Shown: positions 7,552 to 14,684 of the stretch, in pieces
How the letters are laid out: each line of letters opens with the position of its first letter
Numbering within the stretch: the first letter of the stretch is position 1
Virus record (IMG/VR): IMGVR_UViG_3300003321_000470
Coordinates: 1 to 29,145 of that record
Origin: a virus
Strand: one strand, 5' to 3'
Length of the DNA stretch: 29,145 bases
Position numbers and translations under genes: made by a program
Notes under the pieces: generated by a model
What the model was told of the DNA's origin: nothing
The model's database searches: none
The model's input: only the letters and a program-made list of their open reading frames with translations

Positions 7552-7571
7552 TTGCAGCGCACGCGCTGCAA
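7552..7571. repeat. Perfect palindrome in DUF932 leader
   Basis: TTGCAGCGC, AC, GCGCTGCAA is a perfect 9-bp inverted repeat with a two-base centre, 43 bases upstream of the DUF932 start on the minus strand. GCGCTGC at 7531-7537 can pair with GCAGCGC (7554-7560) instead, so two hairpins compete. It may be an operator or an RNA switch. Confidence 0.45.
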
Positions 7572-7582
7572 GGTGGCTGGAA

Positions 7583-7909
7583 TCAGGCGGGCAAGCCGTT
7601 ACGCGACAGAAATGCTCGTGCTTCGCTGACCACGGTTCGGCGCATGTCGGCGTAGTAGCCGTCATCTGTTACGAAGTCAGAGAAATTCACGTAGGCGCAG
7701 CAGCCGAGGTAGTCGGTGGCGAGGTCCCGCCCTTCGAGCGATGCGGTCACGCGAGCCGCAAACCACTCGCAGCGCCCCTCCTGGATGTCGGCGACGGTAT
7801 CGGCGCAGCAGTCATCGAAACTGTCTTCCGGCGCGCAGTCTTCGGGATCGGCGAAGAAACTGACAGTGAAGCCTTCGAATTCTTCGGTATGGATCAGGCG
7901 AGTAGACAT
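7583..7909 (-). CDS. Hypothetical acidic protein, first gene of minus operon
   Basis: This gene encodes 108 residues. The start ATG (complement of 7907-7909) is preceded by GGAG at six bases. The protein is acidic and Cys-rich (FADPEDCAPEDSFDDCCADT, LGCCAYVNFSDFV) and ends in a helix (ADMRRTVVSEARAFLSRNG). It resembles conserved small phage proteins with a YLGxCCY-type core, whose function is unknown. It opens the minus-strand operon, downstream of the palindromic control region at 7982-8043. Confidence 0.7.
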   Translation of the reverse strand: MSTRLIHTEEFEGFTVSFFADPEDCAPEDSFDDCCADTVADIQEGRCEWFAARVTASLEGRDLATDYLGCCAYVNFSDFVTDDGYYADMRRTVVSEARAFLSRNGLPA

Positions 7910-7981
7910 TTCGGACTCCGTGACGTGGGAGATTAAAGACCATTTCGGGACGTCAGGTATTTGCCGTCCTCAGTAGAGACT

Positions 7982-8043
7982 GTATCAGCTGATACGTTAT
8001 CACGAATAGGTGAAAACCCTCAGAAGTGCGCTAATGGTTAGCG
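7982..8043. promoter_or_regulatory. Control region with two palindromes
   Basis: GTATCAGCTGATAC (7982-7995) is a perfect 14-bp palindrome, followed by a related half site (GTTATCAC). CGCTAATGGTTAGCG (8029-8043) is a 6+3+6 palindrome. They lie in the 295-base gap 7910-8204 between the leftward DUF932 operon and the rightward packaging genes. A loose plus-strand promoter (TTGCCG, 16 bases, TATCAG) overlaps the first palindrome. Repressor-type operators for divergent promoters are the simplest reading. The repressor is not in this window. Confidence 0.45.
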
Positions 8044-8204
8044 TGCTAAGTATCTCGGATCGAGTTCTGAGGAATCCCGAATCCGCCCCAAAAACCGCTA
8101 AAAATGGCTCGGGAAGCGCAATAAAACACCACAAAACGCCATCCCAAAGCACGATTCTTGCGCGCTACAATGGACGCCTACCACACTTCCCGGCTGGAAC
8201 CAAC

Positions 8205-8531
8205 ATGGCATCACTTTGCAGGCTTGAGAACACCGACAACGACCCCTTCGTGATGGGGATCCTGGTCACGTGGGACGATCCTGGCGCGAGTCCTGTGCAG
8301 AAGGTAGTTAGCTTCCGTTCGGAGCAGCCCTGCAAGGTGGAACAGACGGCCCGCGTCATCGTGGAACAGCTCATTGAGCGGGTACGGGATACCGTATGGC
8401 TGAATGCGACCAACTGGGTCAGCCTGACCGCAGCCGTGTGCGCGCTGCTCGAGGCCTGGAACGGCGACGTGATGCGGGTTCCTGGGGCCTCGGAAGAGGT
8501 GGGGGTGCCACAGGGGAGGGGTCCGCATTGA
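8205..8531 (+). CDS. Hypothetical protein upstream of terminase
   Basis: This gene encodes 108 residues from ATG 8205. The frame is open from a GTG at 8010, but the upstream part is A-rich, low-complexity and unlike coding sequence, so the later ATG is preferred; only a weak GGA precedes it. The core has a beta-strand (FVMGILVTWDDPG) and a helical part (VEQTARVIVEQLIERVRDT, SLTAAVCALLEAWNGDV). No family is recognised. It is the first plus-strand gene after the control region and is separated from the small terminase gene by a repeat-bearing gap. Confidence 0.55.
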   Translation: MASLCRLENTDNDPFVMGILVTWDDPGASPVQKVVSFRSEQPCKVEQTARVIVEQLIERVRDTVWLNATNWVSLTAAVCALLEAWNGDVMRVPGASEEVGVPQGRGPH

Positions 8532-8575
8532 GGAGGGGGTGTACCCCTTTGGATTTGACGGGTCACCACAACCCA

Positions 8576-8660
8576 CGAACCGAAAATCGAAATTTCTGGA
8601 AAATGCGAACCGAAAATCGAAATTTCTGGAAAATGTGAACCGAAAAACGAAATTTCTGGA
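8576..8660. repeat. 30-bp tandem repeat array upstream of terS
   Basis: Units start at 8576, 8606 and 8636. The first two 30-mers are identical (begin CGAACCGAAAATCGAAAT, continue TTCTGGAAAATG) and the third differs at a few positions and at its end. Each unit contains the palindrome GAAATTTC. An inverted piece (ATTTTCGG, 8719-8726) and two CTAAAAAT copies 10 bases apart (8701, 8711) follow. The block is AT-rich against its surroundings. A 30-bp period is about three helical turns, so identical sites face the same side of the DNA. Confidence 0.8.
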
Positions 8661-8769
8661 ATCACGACCCTTGTTTTTCGCAATGTGAAAAAGCCAGTTC
8701 CTAAAAATTGCTAAAAATATTTTCGGAATTTCGGATCGGGCCACCCAGATTTGAAGGAGTTTGCGAGTT

Positions 8770-9741
8770 ATGGCACTTGAGAACCGCGCCCACGAGCTGT
8801 TCGCGCAGGAATATGCGAAGCACCACAGCTCCCGGAAGGCCGCCATGGCAATCGGGCTGCACCCAAACGGGGGCAACCGCCTACTGCAGCGCCCGGAAAT
8901 CCAGAAGCGCGTCGACCAGCTCGCGGACATGGCCTTCTCGAAGGAGAACATCACGGCCTTCCGGGTGATCCGGGAGCTGGCCCGGATCGCTTTCGCGGAT
9001 CCGCGCGGGCTGACCGACGAACACGGCTGCTACCTGCCGCTGCACGAGTTGGACGACGACACGGCGGCCGTGATCGCGGGCGTGAAGGTGGCAATCGAGG
9101 GCGGCAAGCGGGGCAAATTGAAGCGCGGCCACGCCGAGGAGGGCAACGAGGAAGAGACCGAGCTGACCGTGGTCAAGGACTACAAGATGGTCGGCAAGAC
9201 GGAGGCGTTGATCACGCTGGCGAAGCACTTCAAGCTGATCGGGGACGAGGCCGACGGGGCGAACGCGCTGGCGAATGCGCTGGCCGACCGGCTGAACGCG
9301 GCCAAGCGCCGCGAGCAGGCGGCCCAGGATGCGGAGGATGCGGTCGTGCGCGCGCCGACGGCGGCCAAGCGCTCGGGAGCGGGCCTCCTGAGCTACGGGA
9401 TGCCGGACGAGCCGTCGAATCCGCACGACGTGACCAATCCGCGGCTGCGGCGCGCACAGTTCGATCCGGAATCGCTACACTTTGACCTGCCGGGCGCGGA
9501 GGTGGCCACTGGGGTGACGAAGGAAGCTGTCGCAGCAACCAATGCCCCGACCGCCGCGTCCGGCGCCACCCAAGGCGGCATCGACATGCTGGCCGACCTG
9601 GACGCCGACGCAGATTTCCTTGAAGATCATCCGGTGCCCCCGACGCCTTCCAGCCGACCCGGATCGGGGTTTCTCGTGACCCCTGCCGGCCAGGCCCAAC
9701 CTGCCACCCCCCGAGGAGACGGCGATGAAGTTTTCTGGTGA
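8770..9741 (+). CDS. Terminase small subunit
   Basis: This gene encodes 323 residues. ATG 8770 has GAAGGAG at 8753-8759. Residues 1-60 form the helix-turn-helix DNA-recognition part of Terminase_2-type small subunits (HELFAQEYAKHHSSRKAAMA, then RLLQRPEIQKRV). Residues 60-165 hold the family core: AFADPRGLTDEHG, HELDDDTAAVIAGV and MVGKTEALITLAKHFKLIG. The subunit recognises phage DNA and recruits the large subunit to cut it. The C-terminal 150 residues are a long low-complexity extension, unusual for the family, ending in GDGDEVFW, the acidic-aromatic tail also found in the protein at 1791-2228. Repeats at 8576-8660 are a candidate binding site. Confidence 0.85.
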   Translation: MALENRAHELFAQEYAKHHSSRKAAMAIGLHPNGGNRLLQRPEIQKRVDQLADMAFSKENITAFRVIRELARIAFADPRGLTDEHGCYLPLHELDDDTAAVIAGVKVAIEGGKRGKLKRGHAEEGNEEETELTVVKDYKMVGKTEALITLAKHFKLIGDEADGANALANALADRLNAAKRREQAAQDAEDAVVRAPTAAKRSGAGLLSYGMPDEPSNPHDVTNPRLRRAQFDPESLHFDLPGAEVATGVTKEAVAATNAPTAASGATQGGIDMLADLDADADFLEDHPVPPTPSSRPGSGFLVTPAGQAQPATPRGDGDEVFW

Positions 9742-9964
9742 CTCCACGCATCCGGCCCGCGCGGTCGACCCGCAGCAGTTCCGCGCACAGGCGACCGGCA
9801 TCGGCCAGACCCGCTCGGCCAGCCTCATGACCGGCGGCATGCGCGCGCAGCGCGTCGTCGATCAGACCGACCCGGCCTGCCGCGCCGCCATCCCGTCGGC
9901 CGAGGGCTTCCCGTCGCAGACGACGGACGAACGGCTCGCGGAAATCCTTCGGGGCGCGCGGTGA
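9725..9964 (+). CDS. Small hypothetical protein between terminase genes
   Basis: This gene encodes 79 residues. ATG 9725 overlaps the end of the small terminase gene by 17 bases, with GAGGAGA (9713-9719) as its site. The protein starts MKFSGDSTHPARAVDPQQF and is basic and Gly/Ala/Arg-rich in the middle, with a short C-terminal helix (TTDERLAEILRGAR). It looks largely disordered and I recognise no family. Its TGA overlaps the next ATG, so the three small genes between the two terminase subunits are probably translated as one coupled unit. Confidence 0.65.
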   Translation: MKFSGDSTHPARAVDPQQFRAQATGIGQTRSASLMTGGMRAQRVVDQTDPACRAAIPSAEGFPSQTTDERLAEILRGAR

Positions 9965-10242
9965 TGCCCGTCACCAGCGAGGGCACGCTGCTACCGCTTC
10001 TGCCATCGCGCATGCAGTGCGTCAAGCAGGAAGCCGACGAGCTCCACGGACGCATCAACGAGCTATCGGCCTTCGTGCGTGATCCGGAGCGCTTCGACCG
10101 GATCGACGTCGCCGAGCGGCGTGACCTGCTCGATCAGCTGCGCGTGATGCGCGAATACCTCGGCCTACTCGATCGACGTCTGCGTCGATGCCTGGCCGAA
10201 TTCGCTGACCTCGCCGGTACGCCGACGCACCATCCGGTCTGA
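9964..10242 (+). CDS. crAss001_48-related small helical protein
   Basis: This gene encodes 92 residues. ATG 9964 overlaps the previous TGA (ATGA-type); GTG 9961 is possible. The body is one amphipathic helix pair (MQCVKQEADELHGRINELSA, then RRDLLDQLRVMREYLGLLDR) with a short FVRDPERFDRI link, the pattern of the crAss001_48-related family: a lead-in LLPSRMQ, an E-L-x-x-R-I-x-x-L-x-x-F segment, and Q-x-x-x-M-x-x-Y-x-x-x-L. Such proteins are widespread in phages, and their function is unknown. It sits between the small and large terminase genes. Confidence 0.7.
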   Translation: MPVTSEGTLLPLLPSRMQCVKQEADELHGRINELSAFVRDPERFDRIDVAERRDLLDQLRVMREYLGLLDRRLRRCLAEFADLAGTPTHHPV

Positions 10243-10246
10243 CGTC

Positions 10247-10426
10247 ATGGCCATACCCACGGACGAGCCCACCACGCGGCTCGACGAGTTCGACGCCGAC
10301 GAGTGGTTCGAGGTGTGCCGTCGGCTACGGCCGGAGGTGACGCGCGAAGAATTCGACCAGATGTGGGCCGAATTCGCCGCGCTCAAGGCCGCGCGCAGCG
10401 AGTGCGCGAATCGCCTGCCCGCATGA
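10247..10426 (+). CDS. Small acidic protein before large terminase
   Basis: This gene encodes 59 residues, ATG 10247 to TGA 10424-10426. It is acidic with four Trp/Phe pairs in short helices (LDEFDADEWFEVCRRLRP, then TREEFDQMWAEFAALKAARS). This layout, E-W-F-x-x-C-R then R-E-E-F-D-x-M-W, resembles short phage proteins often encoded just before the large terminase gene. The function is unknown. It ends one base before the GTG of the large terminase gene, which has no ribosome-binding site of its own and probably depends on translation of this gene. Confidence 0.65.
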   Translation: MAIPTDEPTTRLDEFDADEWFEVCRRLRPEVTREEFDQMWAEFAALKAARSECANRLPA

Positions 10427-10427
10427 C

Positions 10428-12101
10428 GTGCCGCGCGCCCGTGTCGACCCGAAGCCCCAGGCCCTGTTCGACCGCCGCCTCGGCGGCGACCGGGCGGTCA
10501 AGGATCTGCAGGGCAAGCTCGACGAGCTGGGCTTCGCGCCGCCCCCGATCAAGATCCGCCGGACGGACATCGTGAACGAGCTGGTGATCAAGAACACGCC
10601 CCTCGACGAGCTGTACGACAAGCTCGCGGGCTTCCGCGACAACCCGACCGGCTTCGTGCACTGGGCCTTCCCGTGGGGCGAGCCAGGCACGGATCTCGAG
10701 GACAAGGAAGGCCCCGAGCCGTGGCAGCTCGATCAGCTGAATCGCATCGGCGAGGCCATCCGCGCAGGCGGCTCGGCTGGCTGCGTGATCGAGGAGGACG
10801 TCGCGTCCGGTCACGGTGTGGGCAAGTCGGCGCTCGTCTCGTGGATCGTGCTCTGGGCGATTTCGACGGCCGCGGACACGCGCGGCGCGGTCACGGCCAA
10901 CACCGACACGCAGCTCAAGCAAAAGACCTGGGCCGAGCTGACGAAGTGGTACAGCATCTTCATCGCGAAGAAGCTCTTCAAGCTCACGGCCACAGGCATC
11001 ACGATCGCCGATGACGACGAGCGCGCGAAGAAGTGGCGCATCGACGCGGCGCCCTGGTCGAAGGAAAACACCGAGGCCTTCGCCGGCTTGCACAACCAGG
11101 GCAAGCGCATCCTGATCATCTTCGATGAGGCCTCGGCCATCGACGACAAAATCTGGGAAGTTGCGCGCGGCGTGTTGTCGGACGCGAAAACCGAAATCGT
11201 CTGGCTGCGCTACGGCAACCCGACGCGCACGAGCGGTGAATTTTTCAAGCAGCACTCGAAGGGCTCGGAGTCCAACGAGCGCGGGAACATGGTCCACACT
11301 TCGGTTCGAGTGGACTCGCGCTGCATCAGCTTCACGAACAAGGAAGAGCTGCAGAAGCTCGTCGACGAGTACGGCGAGGACTCCGACTTCGTGCGCGTGC
11401 GCATCAAAGGCATGTTCCCGCGCGCGGGCTACGACAACTTCATCGCCCCGGGCACGGTCACGGAGGCCCGCCGGCGCAGGCTCGACCCCTACGTCTACCA
11501 GGCGCACCAGCTGATCATGTCGATCGACCCGGCGCGCTTCGGCAACGACTTCACGGTCGTCACGGTGCGGCAGGGCCTGCGCGTGCACTACCAGGTGGCC
11601 CTCGCCGGCTACGACGGTCCGGCCGCCTCAGGCAAGGTGCTCGAGCTGCACCGCAAGCATGGTGGGCAGATCGCAGCGATCATCTACGACGCGATCGGCA
11701 ACGGCGCCGACCTCGATTCGGCGCTGCGCCGCATGCAGGTCGCGCTCGGGGCGACCGTGCTGGTGCCGGTCATGTGGAATCAGCCGGCGAAAAATTCCGA
11801 CGAGTATTTCAACCAGCGCTCCGAGGCCTGGGGGAAGATGAAGGAATGGCTCGAGCACGGCTGGATCCCGGACGATGACGACCTCGGCGACCAGATTTCG
11901 AGCCTTCTGTACGGATACGACGCGCGCATGCGCATCCAGCTCGAGTCGAAGAAGGATGCGCGCAAGCGCGGCATCAAATCCCCGGACAAGGCCGACTCGC
12001 TGGCGCTGTCGTTCCTCGTCGACCTGATCGACCGCAAGACGACGACCGCCAAGGTACGGCCGGTGCGGCAGCGCCGCGTCATCTGGACGCAAACCCGCTG
12101 A
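10428..12101 (+). CDS. Terminase large subunit
   Basis: This gene encodes 557 residues from GTG 10428, one base after the preceding stop. It is the ATP-driven DNA-packaging motor and headful or site-specific nuclease. ATPase motifs: Walker A GHGVGKS (128-134), Walker B ILIIFDE (D233, E234) and coupling motif GNPTRTSGEF near residue 263. RNase H-like nuclease motifs: SIDPARFG (D367), IIYDAIG (D421) and DKADSLAL (D520, D523). All expected catalytic residues are present and length is normal. It docks on the portal protein, whose gene follows after a 248-base gap that looks like an RNA gene rather than a simple spacer. Confidence 0.93.
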   Translation: MPRARVDPKPQALFDRRLGGDRAVKDLQGKLDELGFAPPPIKIRRTDIVNELVIKNTPLDELYDKLAGFRDNPTGFVHWAFPWGEPGTDLEDKEGPEPWQLDQLNRIGEAIRAGGSAGCVIEEDVASGHGVGKSALVSWIVLWAISTAADTRGAVTANTDTQLKQKTWAELTKWYSIFIAKKLFKLTATGITIADDDERAKKWRIDAAPWSKENTEAFAGLHNQGKRILIIFDEASAIDDKIWEVARGVLSDAKTEIVWLRYGNPTRTSGEFFKQHSKGSESNERGNMVHTSVRVDSRCISFTNKEELQKLVDEYGEDSDFVRVRIKGMFPRAGYDNFIAPGTVTEARRRRLDPYVYQAHQLIMSIDPARFGNDFTVVTVRQGLRVHYQVALAGYDGPAASGKVLELHRKHGGQIAAIIYDAIGNGADLDSALRRMQVALGATVLVPVMWNQPAKNSDEYFNQRSEAWGKMKEWLEHGWIPDDDDLGDQISSLLYGYDARMRIQLESKKDARKRGIKSPDKADSLALSFLVDLIDRKTTTAKVRPVRQRRVIWTQTR

Positions 12102-12114
12102 ACCGTGCTACGCT

Positions 12115-12336
12115 CGCACTGCCCCTCAACGGCAACAGGTTCCAGGATTGGGAATAGAGCGAACGGCGCCCTTGCGGCGCCGTTCCAATCTGCGTAGACT
12201 GCCGAAAGACTTGGCGGTCCCGCTACCGACATGAGTAGCCAACGTAGACGCGTGAAAATGGACGCGGGAGCCTTGAAATGTAAGCCGTGAGCTGCCGAAG
12301 TCCCTGAAACCCGCCCTCGTGGCGGGTTTCTTGCTT
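12115..12336 (+). ncRNA. Candidate structured RNA between terL and portal
   Basis: The 248-base gap has no credible reading frame but dense pairing. Hairpin A is a perfect 10-bp stem (12161-12170 with 12176-12185), extended by GATTG/CAATC (12146-12150, 12186-12190). A long-range helix of 11 pairs with one bulge joins 12208-12218 to 12291-12302 and encloses CCCGC/GCGGG (12219-12223, 12264-12268). An intrinsic terminator ends it. CTGCCGA occurs three times (12199, 12292, 12340) and CGTAGAC twice (12193, 12243). A weak extended -10 (TGCTACGCT, 12106-12114) could start it. It could also be only a structured mRNA leader. The class is unknown to me. Confidence 0.4.
12306..12336 (+). terminator. Intrinsic terminator before portal gene
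   Basis: GAAACCCGCC (12306-12315) and GGCGGGTTTC (12321-12330) make a perfect 10-bp stem with loop CTCGT, followed by TTGCTT. It lies 20 bases before the portal ATG, inside what should be one late operon, and so implies a new start, read-through or antitermination. Confidence 0.7.
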
Positions 12337-12349
12337 ATACTGCCGAGCC

Positions 12350-14536
12350 ATGACCAATCCTCTCGTCCAAGTCGTTGGCCTGCAGGAGCTCATGAAGCGA
12401 GAGCAGGAAGCGCCGCCGAAGGTCAAGGACCTGGACGGCGATGCGCTGGAATCTGCGCTCGCGGGTCATTTCCGTTTGGCCTGGAGCCACAACAAGCTCG
12501 GGCGCTTCCGGATCGAGGAGCAGTTGATCCGCGACCTGCGCGCGCGCCGCGGCGAGTACGGCCCGAGCGAACTCGGGCAGATGCAGCAGGCGAACAATGG
12601 CGGCCTGAACATCGTCTGGGCGCCGCTCACCGAGACGAAATGCCGCGCCGCGTCGGCCTGGATCCGCGAGATCGTGCTGCCCGTGGGCGAGCAGCCCTGG
12701 GGCGTCGATCCGAGTCCACTGCCCGACCTGCCCGAGCCGGTGAAGAAGACGATCGTGGCCTCGGCGGTGCAGCAGGCGCAGCAGGTCATGCAGCAGGCCT
12801 ACGCCGCGGGCGGGGGCATCCCCGGCCCGGGCGAATTCCGTGACATGGTCATCCAGCTCGGAGAGAAGCTGAAGGATCAGGCCGAGAAGGGCATCACCAA
12901 GTCGGCCAAGGAGCGTGCGCAGCGCATGGAGCAAACGATCGGCGACCGGCTGATCGATGGCGGCTACTACGAGGCGATGGACGCCTTCGTCGAGGACTTC
13001 GTCACCTACCCCGCGGCGCACCTGAAAGGCCCCTTCTACACGAACAAGACGATGCTCGAGTGGGGGCCGAACTGGGAGGTGCAGATCAAGACCGTCCCGG
13101 TGCAGACGTGGAAGCACGTCTCGGCCTTCGACGCCTATCCGGCGCCGGCCGCCACCTCCCCGCAGCGCGGCAACTTCATCGAGCGCGAGCGCTATCGCCG
13201 CGACGAACTCGCCGCGCTGCGCGGACTGCCCGGGTACAAGGACGACCAGATCAATGAGTGCCTCGAGCAGTACACGAACGGTCACCTCGAGGCCTGGCTC
13301 TGGACAGAGTCGGAGCGGCAGCGCCTCGAGCAGCAGACCACGTGGTGCTGGCTGTCGCCGCCGGGCGTGATCGACGTCCTGAACTGCTGGGGTTCGGTGC
13401 CCGGGTGGAAGCTCAAGTCCTGGGGCGTCGAGGGCATCGACGACGAGTACAAGGACTACGAATGCAACGTCATGCTCTGCGGACGCTTCGTGCTCTACGC
13501 CGCGCTGAATCCGCACCCGCTGAACCAGCGGCCGTACCACAAGGCGTGCTACGACGAGATCCCGGGCGCGTACTGGGGGCGCTCGATCCCCGGCCTCGCG
13601 CGGTCCGCACAGCAGTTCTGCAACGCCGCCGCGTGCTCGCTCGCCGACAACCTGTCGATCGCGAGCGGGCCGCAGGCGTGGGTGCACACCGACCGGCTGG
13701 CCGACGGTGAGCAGTCGCTCGAGCTGTTCCCGTGGAAGGTCTGGCAGCTGAAATCCCAGGCCGACCAGGGCACGAACCCGGGCGTGGGTTTCTTCCAGCC
13801 CGACGATCGCTCGGAAAAGCTGCTGAAGGTCTACGAATTCTGGGAGAACAAGGCCGACGACGCCACGGGCATTCCGCGCTACACCTACGGCAACGAGAAC
13901 GTGGGCGGCAGCGCGGACACGGCCTCGGGCCTGTCCATGCTGATGAACAACGCGGCCAAGGGCTTGCGGCGCGCGATCTCGTCGATCGACCTGAACGTGA
14001 TCGCGCCCACGATCAACCAGACCTTCGTCTACGAAATGATGTACAACCCCGATCACTCGATCAAGGGGGACAACGTCATCGTGCCGCGCGGCGCGGCCGC
14101 GATCCTGATCCGCGAGTCGGCGCAGCAGCGTCGCCTGCAGTTCCTGACCCTCACGGCCAACCCGATCGACGCCCCGATCATCGGTCAGCGCCACCGCGCC
14201 GCGCTGCTGCGGCAGACCGCGGCCGCGCTCGAGCTGCCCGTCGACGAGGTGGTGCCGAGCGACGAGGAGATCCAGGCCAACATGGCGCAGGCCGCGCAAC
14301 AGCAGCAGGCGATGATGCAGGCCCAGATGCAGGCTCAAGCCCAGAAGGAAGCCGCGATCTCGCAGCGCGAGTCGAACGCGCAGTCCACGCAGGCCATCGC
14401 CGATATCGTCAAGGCGGCGATCACACAGGCGATGCAGTCGTCGAAGGGCCAGGGCGGCAACCCGCTCGCCCTTCTCGGGGGCAGTGGCGCCGCCGCGCCC
14501 GCCACGGCCCCTGCCCCTGAACCGGCGCTCGCCTGA
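12350..14536 (+). CDS. Portal protein (head-tail connector)
   Basis: This gene encodes 728 residues from ATG 12350. There is no Shine-Dalgarno site; a -10-like TATACT (12336-12341) stands eight bases before the ATG, as it does before the gene at 16724. The protein has the position (directly after the large terminase) and size of podovirus portals. It has a mixed alpha/beta body with an acidic N-terminal wing, a segment near residues 375-430 (HPLNQRPYHKACYDEIPGAY, then GLARSAQQF) and a Gln-rich coiled-coil C-terminus (residues about 640-690) like the barrel of long portals. The dodecamer is the DNA entry and exit ring of the capsid. The assignment rests on context and overall pattern. Confidence 0.85.
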   Translation: MTNPLVQVVGLQELMKREQEAPPKVKDLDGDALESALAGHFRLAWSHNKLGRFRIEEQLIRDLRARRGEYGPSELGQMQQANNGGLNIVWAPLTETKCRAASAWIREIVLPVGEQPWGVDPSPLPDLPEPVKKTIVASAVQQAQQVMQQAYAAGGGIPGPGEFRDMVIQLGEKLKDQAEKGITKSAKERAQRMEQTIGDRLIDGGYYEAMDAFVEDFVTYPAAHLKGPFYTNKTMLEWGPNWEVQIKTVPVQTWKHVSAFDAYPAPAATSPQRGNFIERERYRRDELAALRGLPGYKDDQINECLEQYTNGHLEAWLWTESERQRLEQQTTWCWLSPPGVIDVLNCWGSVPGWKLKSWGVEGIDDEYKDYECNVMLCGRFVLYAALNPHPLNQRPYHKACYDEIPGAYWGRSIPGLARSAQQFCNAAACSLADNLSIASGPQAWVHTDRLADGEQSLELFPWKVWQLKSQADQGTNPGVGFFQPDDRSEKLLKVYEFWENKADDATGIPRYTYGNENVGGSADTASGLSMLMNNAAKGLRRAISSIDLNVIAPTINQTFVYEMMYNPDHSIKGDNVIVPRGAAAILIRESAQQRRLQFLTLTANPIDAPIIGQRHRAALLRQTAAALELPVDEVVPSDEEIQANMAQAAQQQQAMMQAQMQAQAQKEAAISQRESNAQSTQAIADIVKAAITQAMQSSKGQGGNPLALLGGSGAAAPATAPAPEPALA

Positions 14537-14548
14537 ACGAGGTTCGCC

Positions 14549-14671
14549 ATGGCCAACCCCCTGACCGCCGGCTACCACCAGCTGCCCAACGGCTACTGGA
14601 TCAAGGACTCGGACAACTCCGGGCCGTACGTTTTCACGGGAACCGCGATGGTCCTGGCGGGCCACGCATAA
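14549..14671 (+). CDS. 40-aa mini-protein: free copy of the spike anchor
   Basis: This gene encodes 40 residues, with GAGG six bases before ATG 14549 and a proper TAA. It reads GYHQLPNGYWIKDSDNSG then PYVFTG, nearly the same as residues 6-30 of the tailspike that starts 13 bases after its stop. At DNA level 14570-14635 matches 14700-14765 with only 6 differences in 66, and the ribosome-binding sites are alike, so this is a recent tandem duplication. It stays in frame with a clean stop. It may be a remnant of a replaced spike or a working adaptor that occupies the same virion site. Confidence 0.7.
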   Translation: MANPLTAGYHQLPNGYWIKDSDNSGPYVFTGTAMVLAGHA

Positions 14672-14684
14672 CGAGGAGCTCGCC

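Noticed and set aside
8010-8204. N-terminal extension of the gene at 8205 from GTG 8010
   Set aside because: This part is A-rich, contains the 8029-8043 palindrome, and lacks a ribosome-binding site. Its predicted peptide is low-complexity.
8532-8550. Terminator after the gene at 8205
   Set aside because: GGGG, TGTA, CCCC, TTT is only a four-base stem with three T, too weak to call.
8576-8660. CRISPR array
   Set aside because: The 30-bp units follow each other directly with no unique spacers, and no cas gene is present.
8165-8954. Minus-strand frames with repeated ISIFGS or RNFDFRF peptides
   Set aside because: These repeats are only the translation of the 30-bp DNA repeats, whose length is a multiple of three and so keeps all frames open. 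The frames have no start context and run through the control DNA before terS.
12219-12290. Hammerhead or other known self-cleaving ribozyme, or a tRNA
   Set aside because: No CUGANGA core is paired with a GAAA in the right order, and there is no cloverleaf, T-loop (GTTCGAAT-like) or CCA end. The GAAA runs at 12254-12278 alone are not evidence.
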